From positions 1,550,001 through 1,614,000 of the forward strand of contig JAHCID010000001.1 of NCBI GenBank assembly GCA_026129405.1: 64,000 bases of DNA, read 5' to 3'. The translations under genes were made by a program, and so were the position numbers. The stretch comes from a bacterium (GTDB lineage: Bacteria > Desulfobacterota > Binatia > DP-6). Within the stretch, counting starts at the first letter, position 1, and each line of letters opens with the position of its first letter. Under the pieces are notes generated by a model. It ran no database searches, was not told where the DNA came from, and worked only from the letters and a program-made list of their open reading frames with translations. Positions 27,715 to 37,177 of this stretch are shown here, in pieces.

Positions 27715-30700
27715 CTACGGCGACGGCTCCAGGTTCGCGAACAGCGCGGTGAACGCGCCGTTCCGCGACACCTCGACCCCCGCCAGCCGCAGCCCGAAGA
27801 ACTCCGGCAGCGGGAACCCCGACAGCGCGCTCGCCAGGTCCGGGATCAGGGGAGCGATGATCGCCGGCAGCACCGACTCGATCTGCGCCTCGCTGGCGCC
27901 GAGCGGGTTCCAGGTGACGGTCATAGTCGTGTCCGACACCGCCGGCTGCGAGAGCGTGACGCCGAGGCCGCTGCCGTCGGGCAGGAAGGCCAGCTGCATG
28001 CCGAGCCGCGCGTCGAAGGCGCCGCCGAGCCACACCTTCTCGATGCCGGGCTGGACGATCGCGATCGCGACCTGGGTGATGCGCAGCTCCTCGAGCTCGC
28101 CCGCCGGTCCCGGATGACCGGTCACGGCCGGTGCCATCGTCGGGGCGATGTCGATGCGCAGGGGCGTTCCTGCGGGGAGCTGGGCGAACTCGGGGGCGAT
28201 GAGCGAGAGCAGGGTCGAGTCGACGGGCAGGGGCGGGTTGCCGCCGGGGCCGTCGAGGTCGATCTCGGTGATCGACGTGCGCAGGAGCCCGCACTCCGTC
28301 TGGCCGCGCAGCATCTGGTTGAAGCCCGCGGGCGCGATGCCGATGCCGACGCCGTAGGGCGCGCCGCTGACGGGTGTCGTGGCGCCGAACACCGGGAACG
28401 GCACCGGCGGCGCGTACGACGCCGTCAGGTCCGGTGCGCCGGGCGGCGGCATGCACTGGCCCGGGTCCGTACCGACCTGGACGCTGAAGCGCGAGTGGGC
28501 GCCGAGGGTGATGCCGGCGTCGTCCTCGGTCACCGCGAAGAGCGGCGCGTCGAGCTGGAGGCCGAGGCCTTCGCCGACGGCGCCGGCGATCGACACGCCT
28601 GCGAGGGCCTCCTCGATCGCGTCGGCGAGCGGGCTGTCCTCGGGTCCGTTGCCGTCCGGATCGTCGATGAAGCCGGCGATGGCGTCCGCGGCGAGCTGCT
28701 CGATGTTGCCGAGCTGGCCTTCGACGAGGCCGCAGGAGCCGTAGATGAACTGGCGCTGGAAGCCGCTGAACTGGACGGGGGCGAGGCTCGCCAGGTTCAC
28801 GTCGACGAACGACGGGTTCACCGGATCGGGCTCGAGCGTGTAGTCGCCCCGCAGGCGCAGCTCGTGGGCCGTGAGGCGCAGCCCGCAGTCGGAGACCAGG
28901 CCGGTGCCGTCGATGTGGATGTCGATGCGGAGGTTCTCGAGCGTGATGTCGGCGGTGACGGCGTTGGGCTTCGCGTCGGCGGCGAAGCGCACGGCACCGA
29001 ACGACGGCGCCGGCGAGCCGATGCGCGCCTCGGCGCCCGCCCAGCACCAGAGGAACTGGAAGTAGCACTGCCACGGCAGGATGACGGTGCCGGTGGGGAC
29101 GAGCTGGGCCAGGTCGAACTGGCCCGCGGCGAGCGCGCCGACGAGGGGTTCGATGGCGTCGATGCCGCTGTCGTTCATGCGCATCGCGACGCTCTGCTGC
29201 GCCAGCGCGCCGTCGGCGACGGAGCTGCCGGCGACGACGACGACGCGGGCGTGCACGTCGTCGCCGTTGGCGAGGTTCACGAGCGAGACGCGGATCGGGT
29301 TGAAGATCGCCTGCTGGCTCAAGCCGACCGTGTGCGAGAACGTGCGCGTGAGCGGGTTCACGTTCGACGCCGGCACGCCGTTGATCAGGACCTGCGCCTG
29401 GCCGGGGGGCAGGGCGGTGTAGTGGCCGGTGACCGTGGTCGCGCCGGCCATCGTGAAGCTGCCGTGGGCGGGGCCGTCGATGAACACCTGGAACTGGCTG
29501 CACGGGGTGCCGGGCGTGGTGCAGACCCAGCCGGATTCGTTGCGGCAGCCGGCGCTGCAGCCGTCGCCGGAGACGGCGTTGCCGTCCTCGCAGGTCTCGC
29601 CGGGATCGAGGACGCCGTTGCCGCACGAGAGCACGCACGTCGACGGCGTGCCGCCGCAGGCGAAGCCGGGCTCGACCCGGCACGACGCCGAGCAGCCGTC
29701 GCCCGAGAAGGCGTTGCCGTCGTCGCACTCCTCGTTCGCATCGAGGTGCGTGTTGCCGCAGCTGCGCGCGCACAGGCTCGGCTGGCCGACGCACGTCCAG
29801 CCCGGCTCCGTGCGACAGAACGCGCCGGAGCAGCCGTCGCCGCCGGCGTGGTTGCCGTCGTCGCAGGTCTCGCTGCCGCGGATGAAGCCGTCGCCGCAGA
29901 TCGGGATGCAGTTGCTGGGCTCGGCCGCGCAGGTGAAGCCGGGCTCGACCTGACACGTGTGGCCGCAGCCGTCGCCCGCGGTCGGGTTGCCGTCGTCGCA
30001 GGCCTCGCCGCCGCGCACGAGACCGTCGCCGCACACCGGCACGCAATGGCTCGGCTGGCCGCTGCAGATCCAGCCGGGCTCGATGCGGCAGGTGGCCGAG
30101 CAGCCGTCGCCGCCGGTGTGGTCGCCGTCGTCGCAGGTCTCGCCCGGCTGGAAGGTGCCGTTGCCGCACACGAAGGTGCAGACGCTGGGCGAGCCGGAGC
30201 ACACCCAGCCGGGCTCGATCGCGCACGACGCCGAGCAGCCGTCGCCCGAGACGCCGCCGCCGTCGTCGCAGGCCTCGCCCGCACCGACGCTGCCGTTACC
30301 GCAGGTCGGCGTGCAGACGCTCGGCTGGCCGGTGCAGGCGTAGCCCGTCTCGACCGTGCAGGCGGCGGAGCAGCCGTCGCCGCCGGTGCGGCCGCCGTCG
30401 TCGCAGCTCTCGCCGGCGTCGAGCCGGCCGTTGCCGCAGTCGCGGGTGCAGGCGCTCGGCTGGCCGGTGCAGGTCCAGCCGGGCTCGGTGCGGCAGAGCG
30501 CCGAGCAGCCGTCGCCGTCGGCGGTGCCGCCGTCGTCGCAGCCCTCCTCGATCTGGACGATGCCGTCGGCGCACTCGGGGCCGCAGGTGCCGTTGTTGCC
30601 GTTGCCGTCGTCCATGCGGTCGCAGTCGCGCGCCAGGCCGTCCACCTCGTTGGTCAGCTGGCAGAGCTGGCAGGCGGTTCCGGCTTCGAGGCACGGGCCG

Positions 30701-31407
30701 ACGACGCCCTGGTTCGTGCTGCGGCAGGGGGCGAACGCGTCGAGGAGGTTCGTCGTGCGGCAGTGCTGCAGGACGGTCGCCGATACCTTGCCGCCGCAGA
30801 GGGCGCGCAGCTTGCCGCCCGGATCGGGCTGCGTCAGGTCGCCGGTGCCGAGGCAGGTCGCGGCGAGCGACGCGGCGTTGGTGATGGTGCCGTTCTTCAA
30901 GCCCGTCGCCAGGCACTTGCCGAACGTCTTGCGGCGCGCGTCGCCGCACTTGAGGAGGGCCTCGCCCACGCGCGCCTGGCAGGTGGCGTGTCGCTGGTCG
31001 GGAATCAGCGCGGTGTTCAGGGTCGGGCCCATGGCGCCGCGGAGCAGCGTCACCTCGCCGATCGCCGCGCGCGCGACGGCCGGACCGAGCGGCGTGACGC
31101 CGAACGGCGGGCTGGCCGCGGCGCACACCGCGCCCACCTTCGCGACCGCGCGGGTGGCGGCGCGGGCGAGGCGGCCGGCGGGATCGGCGAGCATGCAGGT
31201 CTCGGGCGGAACGGCGAGCTTGCCCGACGCGAAGCCGCGCAGGCAGCGGGCGACGGCCTTGGCCTGCGCCTTCGCCACGTCGCGCATGGCGCCGTTGAAG
31301 GCGGTGATGCAGGCGCGGTCCTGCGACGACACCTGTGCTCCCGCGGGGGCGCCGGCCGCCGATGCGGCCAGCACCATGCCCACCACGACGACGCGCACTC
31401 GTCGCAT
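27715..31407 (-). CDS. Giant secreted protein with eight myxococcal-type Cys-rich repeats
   Basis: 1230 aa from the ATG at 31407. A signal peptide (1-25) leads to a helical domain with paired cysteines (about 30-270; CLATGLKNGTITNAASLAATC). Eight repeats of about 44 residues follow (about 275-635), each CGNGxxxxGExCDDGxxxxGDGCSxxCxxEPGWxCxGxPSxC; this is the DUF4215/myxococcal Cys-rich repeat found in surface proteins. The remaining 590 residues are beta-rich with FIDGPAHGSFTMAGATTVTGHYTALPPGQAQVLINGV, resembling an Ig-like strand set, and end with a domain ATTPVSGAPYGVGIG onwards that I do not recognise. It lies 14 bp behind the other giant gene, so both are probably cotranscribed. Confidence 0.85.
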   Translation of the reverse strand: MRRVRVVVVGMVLAASAAGAPAGAQVSSQDRACITAFNGAMRDVAKAQAKAVARCLRGFASGKLAVPPETCMLADPAGRLARAATRAVAKVGAVCAAASPPFGVTPLGPAVARAAIGEVTLLRGAMGPTLNTALIPDQRHATCQARVGEALLKCGDARRKTFGKCLATGLKNGTITNAASLAATCLGTGDLTQPDPGGKLRALCGGKVSATVLQHCRTTNLLDAFAPCRSTNQGVVGPCLEAGTACQLCQLTNEVDGLARDCDRMDDGNGNNGTCGPECADGIVQIEEGCDDGGTADGDGCSALCRTEPGWTCTGQPSACTRDCGNGRLDAGESCDDGGRTGGDGCSAACTVETGYACTGQPSVCTPTCGNGSVGAGEACDDGGGVSGDGCSASCAIEPGWVCSGSPSVCTFVCGNGTFQPGETCDDGDHTGGDGCSATCRIEPGWICSGQPSHCVPVCGDGLVRGGEACDDGNPTAGDGCGHTCQVEPGFTCAAEPSNCIPICGDGFIRGSETCDDGNHAGGDGCSGAFCRTEPGWTCVGQPSLCARSCGNTHLDANEECDDGNAFSGDGCSASCRVEPGFACGGTPSTCVLSCGNGVLDPGETCEDGNAVSGDGCSAGCRNESGWVCTTPGTPCSQFQVFIDGPAHGSFTMAGATTVTGHYTALPPGQAQVLINGVPASNVNPLTRTFSHTVGLSQQAIFNPIRVSLVNLANGDDVHARVVVVAGSSVADGALAQQSVAMRMNDSGIDAIEPLVGALAAGQFDLAQLVPTGTVILPWQCYFQFLWCWAGAEARIGSPAPSFGAVRFAADAKPNAVTADITLENLRIDIHIDGTGLVSDCGLRLTAHELRLRGDYTLEPDPVNPSFVDVNLASLAPVQFSGFQRQFIYGSCGLVEGQLGNIEQLAADAIAGFIDDPDGNGPEDSPLADAIEEALAGVSIAGAVGEGLGLQLDAPLFAVTEDDAGITLGAHSRFSVQVGTDPGQCMPPPGAPDLTASYAPPVPFPVFGATTPVSGAPYGVGIGIAPAGFNQMLRGQTECGLLRTSITEIDLDGPGGNPPLPVDSTLLSLIAPEFAQLPAGTPLRIDIAPTMAPAVTGHPGPAGELEELRITQVAIAIVQPGIEKVWLGGAFDARLGMQLAFLPDGSGLGVTLSQPAVSDTTMTVTWNPLGASEAQIESVLPAIIAPLIPDLASALSGFPLPEFFGLRLAGVEVSRNGAFTALFANLEPSP
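29500..30590 (-). repeat. Eight in-frame Cys-rich coding repeats (about 136 nt each)
   Basis: The repeats encode the eight CGNG...CDDG...GDGCS...EPGW units of the 1230-aa protein. They are diverged at base level but regular in length. Codon-rich TCGTCGCAG/CCGTCG patterns mark each unit on the plus strand. Confidence 0.85.
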
Positions 31408-31421
31408 CCCGTCCCCCCCGC

Positions 31422-34400
31422 TCACTGCACCTTGGCGCTGAAGCCGCCGACGTCGTTCTTCTTGGTGTGGGCGACGCCGAAGGTCGCGTCCCAGCACATG
31501 CCGTCGCCGGCGTACAGCTGCGCCACCACCGGCGACTGGAACGGCAGCGTCGTGTCGGGCAGCGCGCCGCCCTTCGCCACCACCTTGAAGCTCGCCTTCG
31601 GCAGGCTGCTGCCCTTCAAGAGGATCGTGCGCACGCCGTCGGCGCTGCCGTTGCCCTTGAACTTGAAGCCGCGCGGCGACGCCGCCGAGCCGATCGCGGA
31701 CCAGGCCGGGCCGGCCGGCACGTCGAGCGCCATCTTCACGCCCGTGTCGTCGTAGATGCAGAGCTCGTACACCGTGGCGACGCGCGGGTCGCCCAGGTCG
31801 GGGATCAGCATCGGGCCGCCCTTCCAGCTCATCTTGAGGCGGTCGGAGCTGTCGTTGAGGCTGTCCTTCACCTGGAAGGTCACCTTGCTGCCGGCGAGGC
31901 AGGCGTTCGACGGCGTGCCGGCGGCCACGCAGCCGAGCACCGGATCGCAGGTGTCCTGCGTGCAGCGGTTGCCGTCGTCGCAGTCGAGCGGACCCGTGGT
32001 GGTGCAGGCGCCGTGGCCGTCGCAGCGATCGAGCGTGCAGAGATCGCCGTCGGCGTCGCAGGTGCCGCCCGCCGGCGCGTATGCGTCGGCGGGACACGCC
32101 TGCCCGGCGGTGCCGCTGCATTTCTCGGCGACGTCGCAGACGCCGGTCGCCGCGCGGCAGACGGTGCCGTCGGGCTCGACCTGGTTGGCGGGGCACGGCG
32201 CGCCCGGGACGGCGGTGCAGCGCTCGGCGGGGTCGCAGGCGTCGCCCGAGCCGGCGCGGCAGACCGTCGTCGGCGGCGCCACCACGTCGGGCGGGCAGCC
32301 CTGGCCGCTGATGCCGGTGCAGCGCTCGGCGGGGTCGCAGAGGTCGCCCGAGCCGGGGCGGCAGATCACGTTCACCTTGAGCGGTGCGTCGTTCGCCGGG
32401 CAGGTCGCACCCGGCACGCCGGTGCAGGCCTCGGGCTCGTCGCAGAAGGCGCCGGCGACCGACGACGGCCGGCAGATCGTGCCCGCCTTGCCCGGCGCGT
32501 CGTCCGGCGGACAGGTGGCGCCGGGGACGCCGGTGCAGGCCTCGTTCGCGTCGCAGGCGTCGCCCGAGCCGGTGCGGCAGACGACGCCGGCCTTCAGCGG
32601 CGCGTCGTCGGCGGGGCAGGTGCCGCCGGCGAGGCCGGGGCAGTGCTCGTGCGCGTCGCAGGCGTCACCGGAGCCGGGGCGGCAGACGGTCGCGGCCGAG
32701 GCGAAGACGTTGGCCGGACAGGTGGCGCCGGGCACGCCGGTGCAGGTCTCGGCGAGGTCGCACATGTCGCCGCTACCGGCGCGGCAGACGGTCGACGGTG
32801 CGGCGACCACGTCGGCCGGGCAGGCGACGCCGGGCACGCCGTTGCACAGCTCGTCGGGGTCGCAGACGTCGCCCGAGCCGATGCGGCAGGTGAGGCCGAC
32901 CTTGCCGGGCGCGTCGTCGGCGGGGCAGGCGGCGGAGGCCCCGCTGCAGGTCTCGTCGAGGTCGCACGGCGCACCGCCGCCGGCGCGGCAGGTGGTGCCT
33001 GCCGTCTTGTACGTGCAGCTCGTGGTGCAGCACGACGTCGGCGCGCCGTTCGCGCCGCCCAGGTCGCACTGCTCGCCGGCGGCGGGCTCGCCGATGCCGT
33101 TGCCGCACACCGGGATCGGCGACACCGACCAGCCGGCGTTCGGCAGGTTGTCGTCGAGGATGCGGCCGTTGAAGGTCAGCGCGCGCGCCGTGGCCGCCGC
33201 GCCGCCCGCGCCCTGCCAGCCGATGGTCGCCGTCTGCCCGGACGCGTAGCGCTCCGACGTACGGTACTGGACGTTGATCGCGTTCGAGGTCTCGTGGATC
33301 TGCGCCTGGAACGCGATGCCGTCGTTCGCCGAGTCGGGGCTCGGCTGGATGTACGCCTGCCAGTCGACGACGAAGGTGCGGTTCGGGCTCGCGCCGACGG
33401 TGCCGTAGCGGACCATCGTGCCCTCGGGGACGAGGTCGTCCCAGAACGCGGCGAGGAACGGGTTCGTGTGCACGGCGGTCGGCAGCGCCGTGTTGCCGGG
33501 CGTGCTGTCCGCGGCGGTGTTGCCGCCGAGCTCGAGCCAGCCGTTGGTCGAGACCGCGACGCTCGAATAGGCGACGCCGTCGATCACCACGTTGAAGGGC
33601 AGGGTCACGCCGGCCACCTGGTTGTCGCCGGAGAGCGTGGTGAAGCCCGAGATGTCGTTCGGGCTGTGGGCGATGGTGGCGTGCAGCACGGGGACGCCGG
33701 GGCCGGCGTGGATCGACCAGGCCATGGCGTTGTTGCGGTCGTCGTCGAGCACGCGGCCGTTCGACGACAGTGGGAAGGCGAGCGCGCTCGCCCCGCCGGC
33801 GGTCTGGAAGCCGATCGTGGCCAGCGGGCCGCCGGCGTTGACGCCGAGCGGGTCGCGGTACTTCACGTTGATGACGTTCGACAGCTCGTGGACCTGCACC
33901 TGGAAGGCGACGATGTCGTTGCTGCCGGCGGCGACGGTGTCGCCGTAGAAGTCGGCGATGAAGACGCGGTTCGGGGCGCTGCCGACGGTGCCGTAGCGGA
34001 TGTGGGTGCCCTGGGTCTGGAGGTCGTCCCAGTAGGCGGCGAGGAAGGGATTGGTGTGCAGCGCGGTCGGGAGCGGGAAGTCGCTGGGGGTGCTGTTGGC
34101 GGCGGTGTTGCCGCCGAACTCGAGCCAGCCGTTGGTGGAGATGGCGACGGTGTTGTAGCTGGCGCCGCCGATGGTGACGCTGAAGGGCAGGGTCGGGGTG
34201 GCGACGTTGTCGTTGCCGGAGAGCGTGGTGAAGCCAGTGATGTCGTCGGGGCTGTGGGCCATGACGGCGAAGACGACGTGCCGGCCGGGGACGCTGGGAT
34301 CGACGGAGAAGCCCTCGTCGGGGCGGTTGTCGTCGAGGATCTTGCCGTTGCAGGTGAGGGGCTGGGCGCTGGCGCCGGCGCCGCCGGCACTCTGCCAGCC

Positions 34401-35006
34401 GATGGTGGCGAGCTGGCCGTTGGCCTGGTGCTCGGTGGCGCGGTAGCGGACGGTGAGGAGGTTGGAGCCCTCGTGGATCTGCACCTGGTAGCGGAGGACG
34501 TCGGAGGTGCCGGCGACGGTGTCGGCCTGGGCGTCGACGAAGAAGGTGCGGTTGGGGGCGGTGCCGACGGTGCCGTAGCGGATGTGGGTGCCCTGGGTCT
34601 GGAGGTCGTCCCAGTAGGCGGCGAGGAAGGGGCGGGTGTGCTTCGGGGTGGGCAGGCAGTCGTTGACGGGATCGGAGTTGGGGGCGGTGTTGCCGCCGAG
34701 CTCGAGCCAGCCGTTGGTGGAGATGGCGACGGAGGTGTAGGCGACGCCGTCGATGGTGACGCTGAAGGGCAGCGTCGGGGTGACGACGTTGTCGTTGCCG
34801 CTGAGGGTCTGGAAGCCCGGGACGTCGGTGGCGTTGATGTCGTCGGGGCTGTGCTGGATCCAGGCGCCGAGCGAGGTCGTGGCATGCGCCGGCGCGGCGC
34901 CGAGCCCGACGCCGGACGCTGACGCGACCGTCATCATCAGACAGAGGGCGCGCAGGGCATGGGAGCGTACGGCGATCGTCGTCGTCGGCTGGCTGAGCGT
35001 CCGCAT
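31422..35006 (-). CDS. Giant secreted protein: three NIDO-like domains, nine Cys repeats, C-terminal beta domain
   Basis: 1194 aa from the ATG at 35006 (an ATG at 35024 is possible). After a signal peptide ending APAHA come three repeats of about 190 residues, each with SGNDNV, LPFSVTI, VAISTNGWLELGGNTA, HTNPFLAAYWDDL and IRYGTVG, a layout like NIDO/adhesion domains of extracellular proteins. Then nine disintegrin-like units (CRxGSGDxCDPxExCTGxPGxxCPAD) of about 41 residues, an EGF-like segment (DGDLCTLDRCDGHGACTTTG) and a final domain of about 155 residues (LGDPRVATVYELCIYDDTG, MCWDATFG). That final domain recurs in the protein at 38481. A role as a surface adhesin or matrix protein is inferred. 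Confidence 0.87.
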   Translation of the reverse strand: MRTLSQPTTTIAVRSHALRALCLMMTVASASGVGLGAAPAHATTSLGAWIQHSPDDINATDVPGFQTLSGNDNVVTPTLPFSVTIDGVAYTSVAISTNGWLELGGNTAPNSDPVNDCLPTPKHTRPFLAAYWDDLQTQGTHIRYGTVGTAPNRTFFVDAQADTVAGTSDVLRYQVQIHEGSNLLTVRYRATEHQANGQLATIGWQSAGGAGASAQPLTCNGKILDDNRPDEGFSVDPSVPGRHVVFAVMAHSPDDITGFTTLSGNDNVATPTLPFSVTIGGASYNTVAISTNGWLEFGGNTAANSTPSDFPLPTALHTNPFLAAYWDDLQTQGTHIRYGTVGSAPNRVFIADFYGDTVAAGSNDIVAFQVQVHELSNVINVKYRDPLGVNAGGPLATIGFQTAGGASALAFPLSSNGRVLDDDRNNAMAWSIHAGPGVPVLHATIAHSPNDISGFTTLSGDNQVAGVTLPFNVVIDGVAYSSVAVSTNGWLELGGNTAADSTPGNTALPTAVHTNPFLAAFWDDLVPEGTMVRYGTVGASPNRTFVVDWQAYIQPSPDSANDGIAFQAQIHETSNAINVQYRTSERYASGQTATIGWQGAGGAAATARALTFNGRILDDNLPNAGWSVSPIPVCGNGIGEPAAGEQCDLGGANGAPTSCCTTSCTYKTAGTTCRAGGGAPCDLDETCSGASAACPADDAPGKVGLTCRIGSGDVCDPDELCNGVPGVACPADVVAAPSTVCRAGSGDMCDLAETCTGVPGATCPANVFASAATVCRPGSGDACDAHEHCPGLAGGTCPADDAPLKAGVVCRTGSGDACDANEACTGVPGATCPPDDAPGKAGTICRPSSVAGAFCDEPEACTGVPGATCPANDAPLKVNVICRPGSGDLCDPAERCTGISGQGCPPDVVAPPTTVCRAGSGDACDPAERCTAVPGAPCPANQVEPDGTVCRAATGVCDVAEKCSGTAGQACPADAYAPAGGTCDADGDLCTLDRCDGHGACTTTGPLDCDDGNRCTQDTCDPVLGCVAAGTPSNACLAGSKVTFQVKDSLNDSSDRLKMSWKGGPMLIPDLGDPRVATVYELCIYDDTGVKMALDVPAGPAWSAIGSAASPRGFKFKGNGSADGVRTILLKGSSLPKASFKVVAKGGALPDTTLPFQSPVVAQLYAGDGMCWDATFGVAHTKKNDVGGFSAKVQ
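32070..33010 (-). repeat. Nine disintegrin-like Cys coding repeats
   Basis: Units of about 41 codons encode CRxGSGDxCDPxExCTGxPGxxCPxD. They differ in the Pro/Asp-rich spacer, and one (CRPSSVAGAFCDEPEAC) has a short insert. Confidence 0.8.
33130..34870 (-). repeat. Three tandem domain repeats with a 70-nt identical segment
   Basis: The three NIDO-like domains are repeated in DNA as well. Bases 33980-34049 and 34562-34631 are identical over 70 nt (582 nt apart), and flanking stretches such as the one ending in gttggtggagatggcgacg (before 34150 and 34732) also match. The third domain (about 33130-33700) is more diverged, so the first two arose by recent duplication or were homogenised by conversion. 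Confidence 0.8.
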
Positions 35007-35154
35007 GGGCGCGAGGCTTCGCATGCGGGAAAATTGTCCGTCAACGAGGAAAACTACCTGAGACGCCTGTGGCTGGCCGCAGGTGCCATGGCTCGGCGAT
35101 TTCATTTGCCAGCCGGCGGCGGACCGCGGTAACAGCCAGGGCCGCGCCGCGGCC

Positions 35155-36474
35155 ATGCGGCGACCGGCGATGGATCCGACCGCAGCCACACCCGACGGCG
35201 ATGATCTGCTCGTCCGGCGGCTGCGCACCGGGCTCGCGATCGTCGTCGGCGGCATCACCGCGTTCGTCGTCGCCGACCTGAACTTCCAGCCGGCGCACGC
35301 GGCGATGCTGCTCGGCATCCAGGGCGTCGAGCTCCTTGTGATGCTCTGCGCCATCGTCGCGCTGGGGCGGCCGCTGGCGCGGGGACGGGTCATCGCGATC
35401 GCGCTCCTCACGACCGCCATGCTGGCGCTGACGACCGCGCTGTCGGGCGTGCTCTCCGGCGACGCCGGGACGGCCATCCTCATGCTGACGCTCCTCACGA
35501 TGGGCACGGCGACGCTGTTGCCCTGGGGCGTGCGGCCGCAGCTCGCGCTCCAGACGGTCGCCGGCTTGGCCGTGGTCTGGAACGTCTGGGCGGTGAACGG
35601 GCCGGACATGGCGCTGCGCTCGCTCCTCGTCGGCGCCGTGATCGGCTTCGCGGGCGCGCTCTACGCCGCCCACACCCTGGAGCAGCAGCGGCTCGACCGT
35701 GCCCGGGCCGAGGCCCTTCTCGAGCAGGCGCGCGAGCGGCACCATCGCGCCGAGCTCGAGCACGCCGCCCGCCTCAGCATGCTCGGTGAGATGGCCGCCG
35801 GGCTGGCGCACGAGATCAACCAGCCGCTCGCGGCCATCGTCAGCTACGCGACCGGCTGCATGGTCCGCCTCGAGTCGGGCGCGGCCGGCGCCGAGACGCT
35901 GGCGCCGATCGTCCGCGAGATCTGCGACGAGGCCATGCGGGCGGGCGAGGTGCTGCGTCGCATCCGCGACTTCGCGCGGCACGGTACGCGCCGGCTCGAG
36001 CGCGTCGATCCGAACGAGCTGGTGCGCTCGGCGCTGCGCCTCGCGAGCAACGATGCGCGCCGCCTCGAGGTCGCGATGTCGCTCGACCTCCGCCCCGCCA
36101 CGCAGCCGGTGGAGGTCGACCGGGTGCAGCTGGAGCAGGTGATCCTGAACCTCCTGCGCAACGCCTTCGAGGCGATGGAGGACCCGACCCGCGGCCAGCG
36201 GCGCGTGCGCATCGGGACGTCGATGCCGGCCCCCGGCCTGGTCGAGGTGTCGGTGGGCGACTCCGGCAGCGGGATGTCCGCCGCAGTCCGCACGCAGGTC
36301 TTCGATCCGTTCTTCACCACCAAGCCCGAAGGCCTCGGCCTCGGGCTCGCGATCAGCCGCCGCATCGTCGAGGCCCACGGCGGTCGCTTGTGGAGCACGC
36401 CCAACCGCGACCGCGGCACGACGTTCCACTTCAGCCTGCCGACGGTGGCCGTCGCGAGGGCCGATGTCGGCTGA
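35155..36474 (+). CDS. FixL-like membrane histidine kinase
   Basis: 439 aa from the ATG at 35155 (35170 is possible). Residues 25-165 hold five to six hydrophobic segments with no recognisable sensor domain. A short coiled coil (TLEQQRLDRARAEALLEQA) precedes the HisKA box with H219 (GLAHEINQPLAAIVSYATGC), and the ATPase domain has N (ILNLLRNAFEAM), G1 (GDSGSGM), F (FDPFFTTKPEG) and G2 (LGLGLAIS) boxes. HE-x-NQPL is typical of the FixL/NtrB-like class. The 3' end overlaps the FixJ-type regulator gene by 11 nt. It is divergent from the giant secreted protein gene at 35006. Confidence 0.92.
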   Translation: MRRPAMDPTAATPDGDDLLVRRLRTGLAIVVGGITAFVVADLNFQPAHAAMLLGIQGVELLVMLCAIVALGRPLARGRVIAIALLTTAMLALTTALSGVLSGDAGTAILMLTLLTMGTATLLPWGVRPQLALQTVAGLAVVWNVWAVNGPDMALRSLLVGAVIGFAGALYAAHTLEQQRLDRARAEALLEQARERHHRAELEHAARLSMLGEMAAGLAHEINQPLAAIVSYATGCMVRLESGAAGAETLAPIVREICDEAMRAGEVLRRIRDFARHGTRRLERVDPNELVRSALRLASNDARRLEVAMSLDLRPATQPVEVDRVQLEQVILNLLRNAFEAMEDPTRGQRRVRIGTSMPAPGLVEVSVGDSGSGMSAAVRTQVFDPFFTTKPEGLGLGLAISRRIVEAHGGRLWSTPNRDRGTTFHFSLPTVAVARADVG

Positions 36475-37084
36475 GCCGACCGTCTGGGTCGTCGACGACG
36501 ACGCGGCCCTGCGCAACGCGCTCCGCTTCCTCGTCGAATCGATCGGCCTGCCGGTGCGGACCTGCGGCACGTCCGAGGAGCTGCTCGACGCCTACGACCC
36601 GGCGCTCCCCGGCTGCATGGTCGTCGACGTCCGCATGCCCGGCATGAACGGCCTCGAGCTGCAGCAGGAGCTCGCCCGCCGCGGCCCCCACGTCCCGCTC
36701 ATCTTCCTCACCGCCCACGGCGAGGTCGCACTGGCCGTCCGCGCCGTGAAATCCGGCGCCTTCGACTTCGTCGAAAAGCCCTTCAGCAACCAGGCCCTCC
36801 TCGACCGCATCCGCGAAGCCGTCGCCACCGACCAGCGCACCCGCGCGCTGGCCGCGCGTCAGGCGACCGCCCGCGCCCACCTGGCCCAGCTCTCGCCGCG
36901 CGAGCGCGAGGTGCTCGACCGCGTCGCCCTCGGCCGCTCCAACAAGGCGATCGCCTCGGAGCTCGGCGTCGCGACGCGCACGGTGGAGTTCCACCGCGCG
37001 CGGATCATGCAGAAGATGGAGGCGGACTCCCTGGCCGGGCTGCTCACCGCGCTCGGGCTGGCGCGGGACGGGACGGGATCGTAG
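36464..37084 (+). CDS. FixJ-type response regulator
   Basis: 206 aa. The receiver has DDD at 11-13, phospho-acceptor D55 (MVVDVRMPGMNG), the Thr in IFLTAHGE and Lys in VEKPF. The LuxR HTH (LSPREREVLDRVALGRSNKAIASELG, ending VEFHRARIMQKMEA) is of the FixJ class. It overlaps the kinase gene, hence the cognate partner of H219. It is a paralogue of the regulator at 10853, with the same length. An 18-nt dyad at 38425 and another at 10721 are candidate sites for one of these regulators, which is a guess from dyad size and location. Confidence 0.93.
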   Translation: MSAEPTVWVVDDDAALRNALRFLVESIGLPVRTCGTSEELLDAYDPALPGCMVVDVRMPGMNGLELQQELARRGPHVPLIFLTAHGEVALAVRAVKSGAFDFVEKPFSNQALLDRIREAVATDQRTRALAARQATARAHLAQLSPREREVLDRVALGRSNKAIASELGVATRTVEFHRARIMQKMEADSLAGLLTALGLARDGTGS

Positions 37085-37177
37085 CGGGCGGGCGCGCCGA
37101 TGGGCCGGTCAGCCTGCCGGACGGGTCGTGACGCGCGAGCGGACCTCCCCGCGACGTCGCGCAAGCGTCCCGCTTCG

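Noticed and set aside
29500-30590. Regular 136-nt repeats as a CRISPR-like array
   Set aside because: The repeats are in frame, diverged in sequence, lack constant spacers and encode Cys-rich protein units.
31408-32196. Upstream extension of the 1230-aa gene into the previous gene
   Set aside because: The extension overlaps the real 1194-aa coding region and has no signal peptide; the ATG at 31407 gives one.
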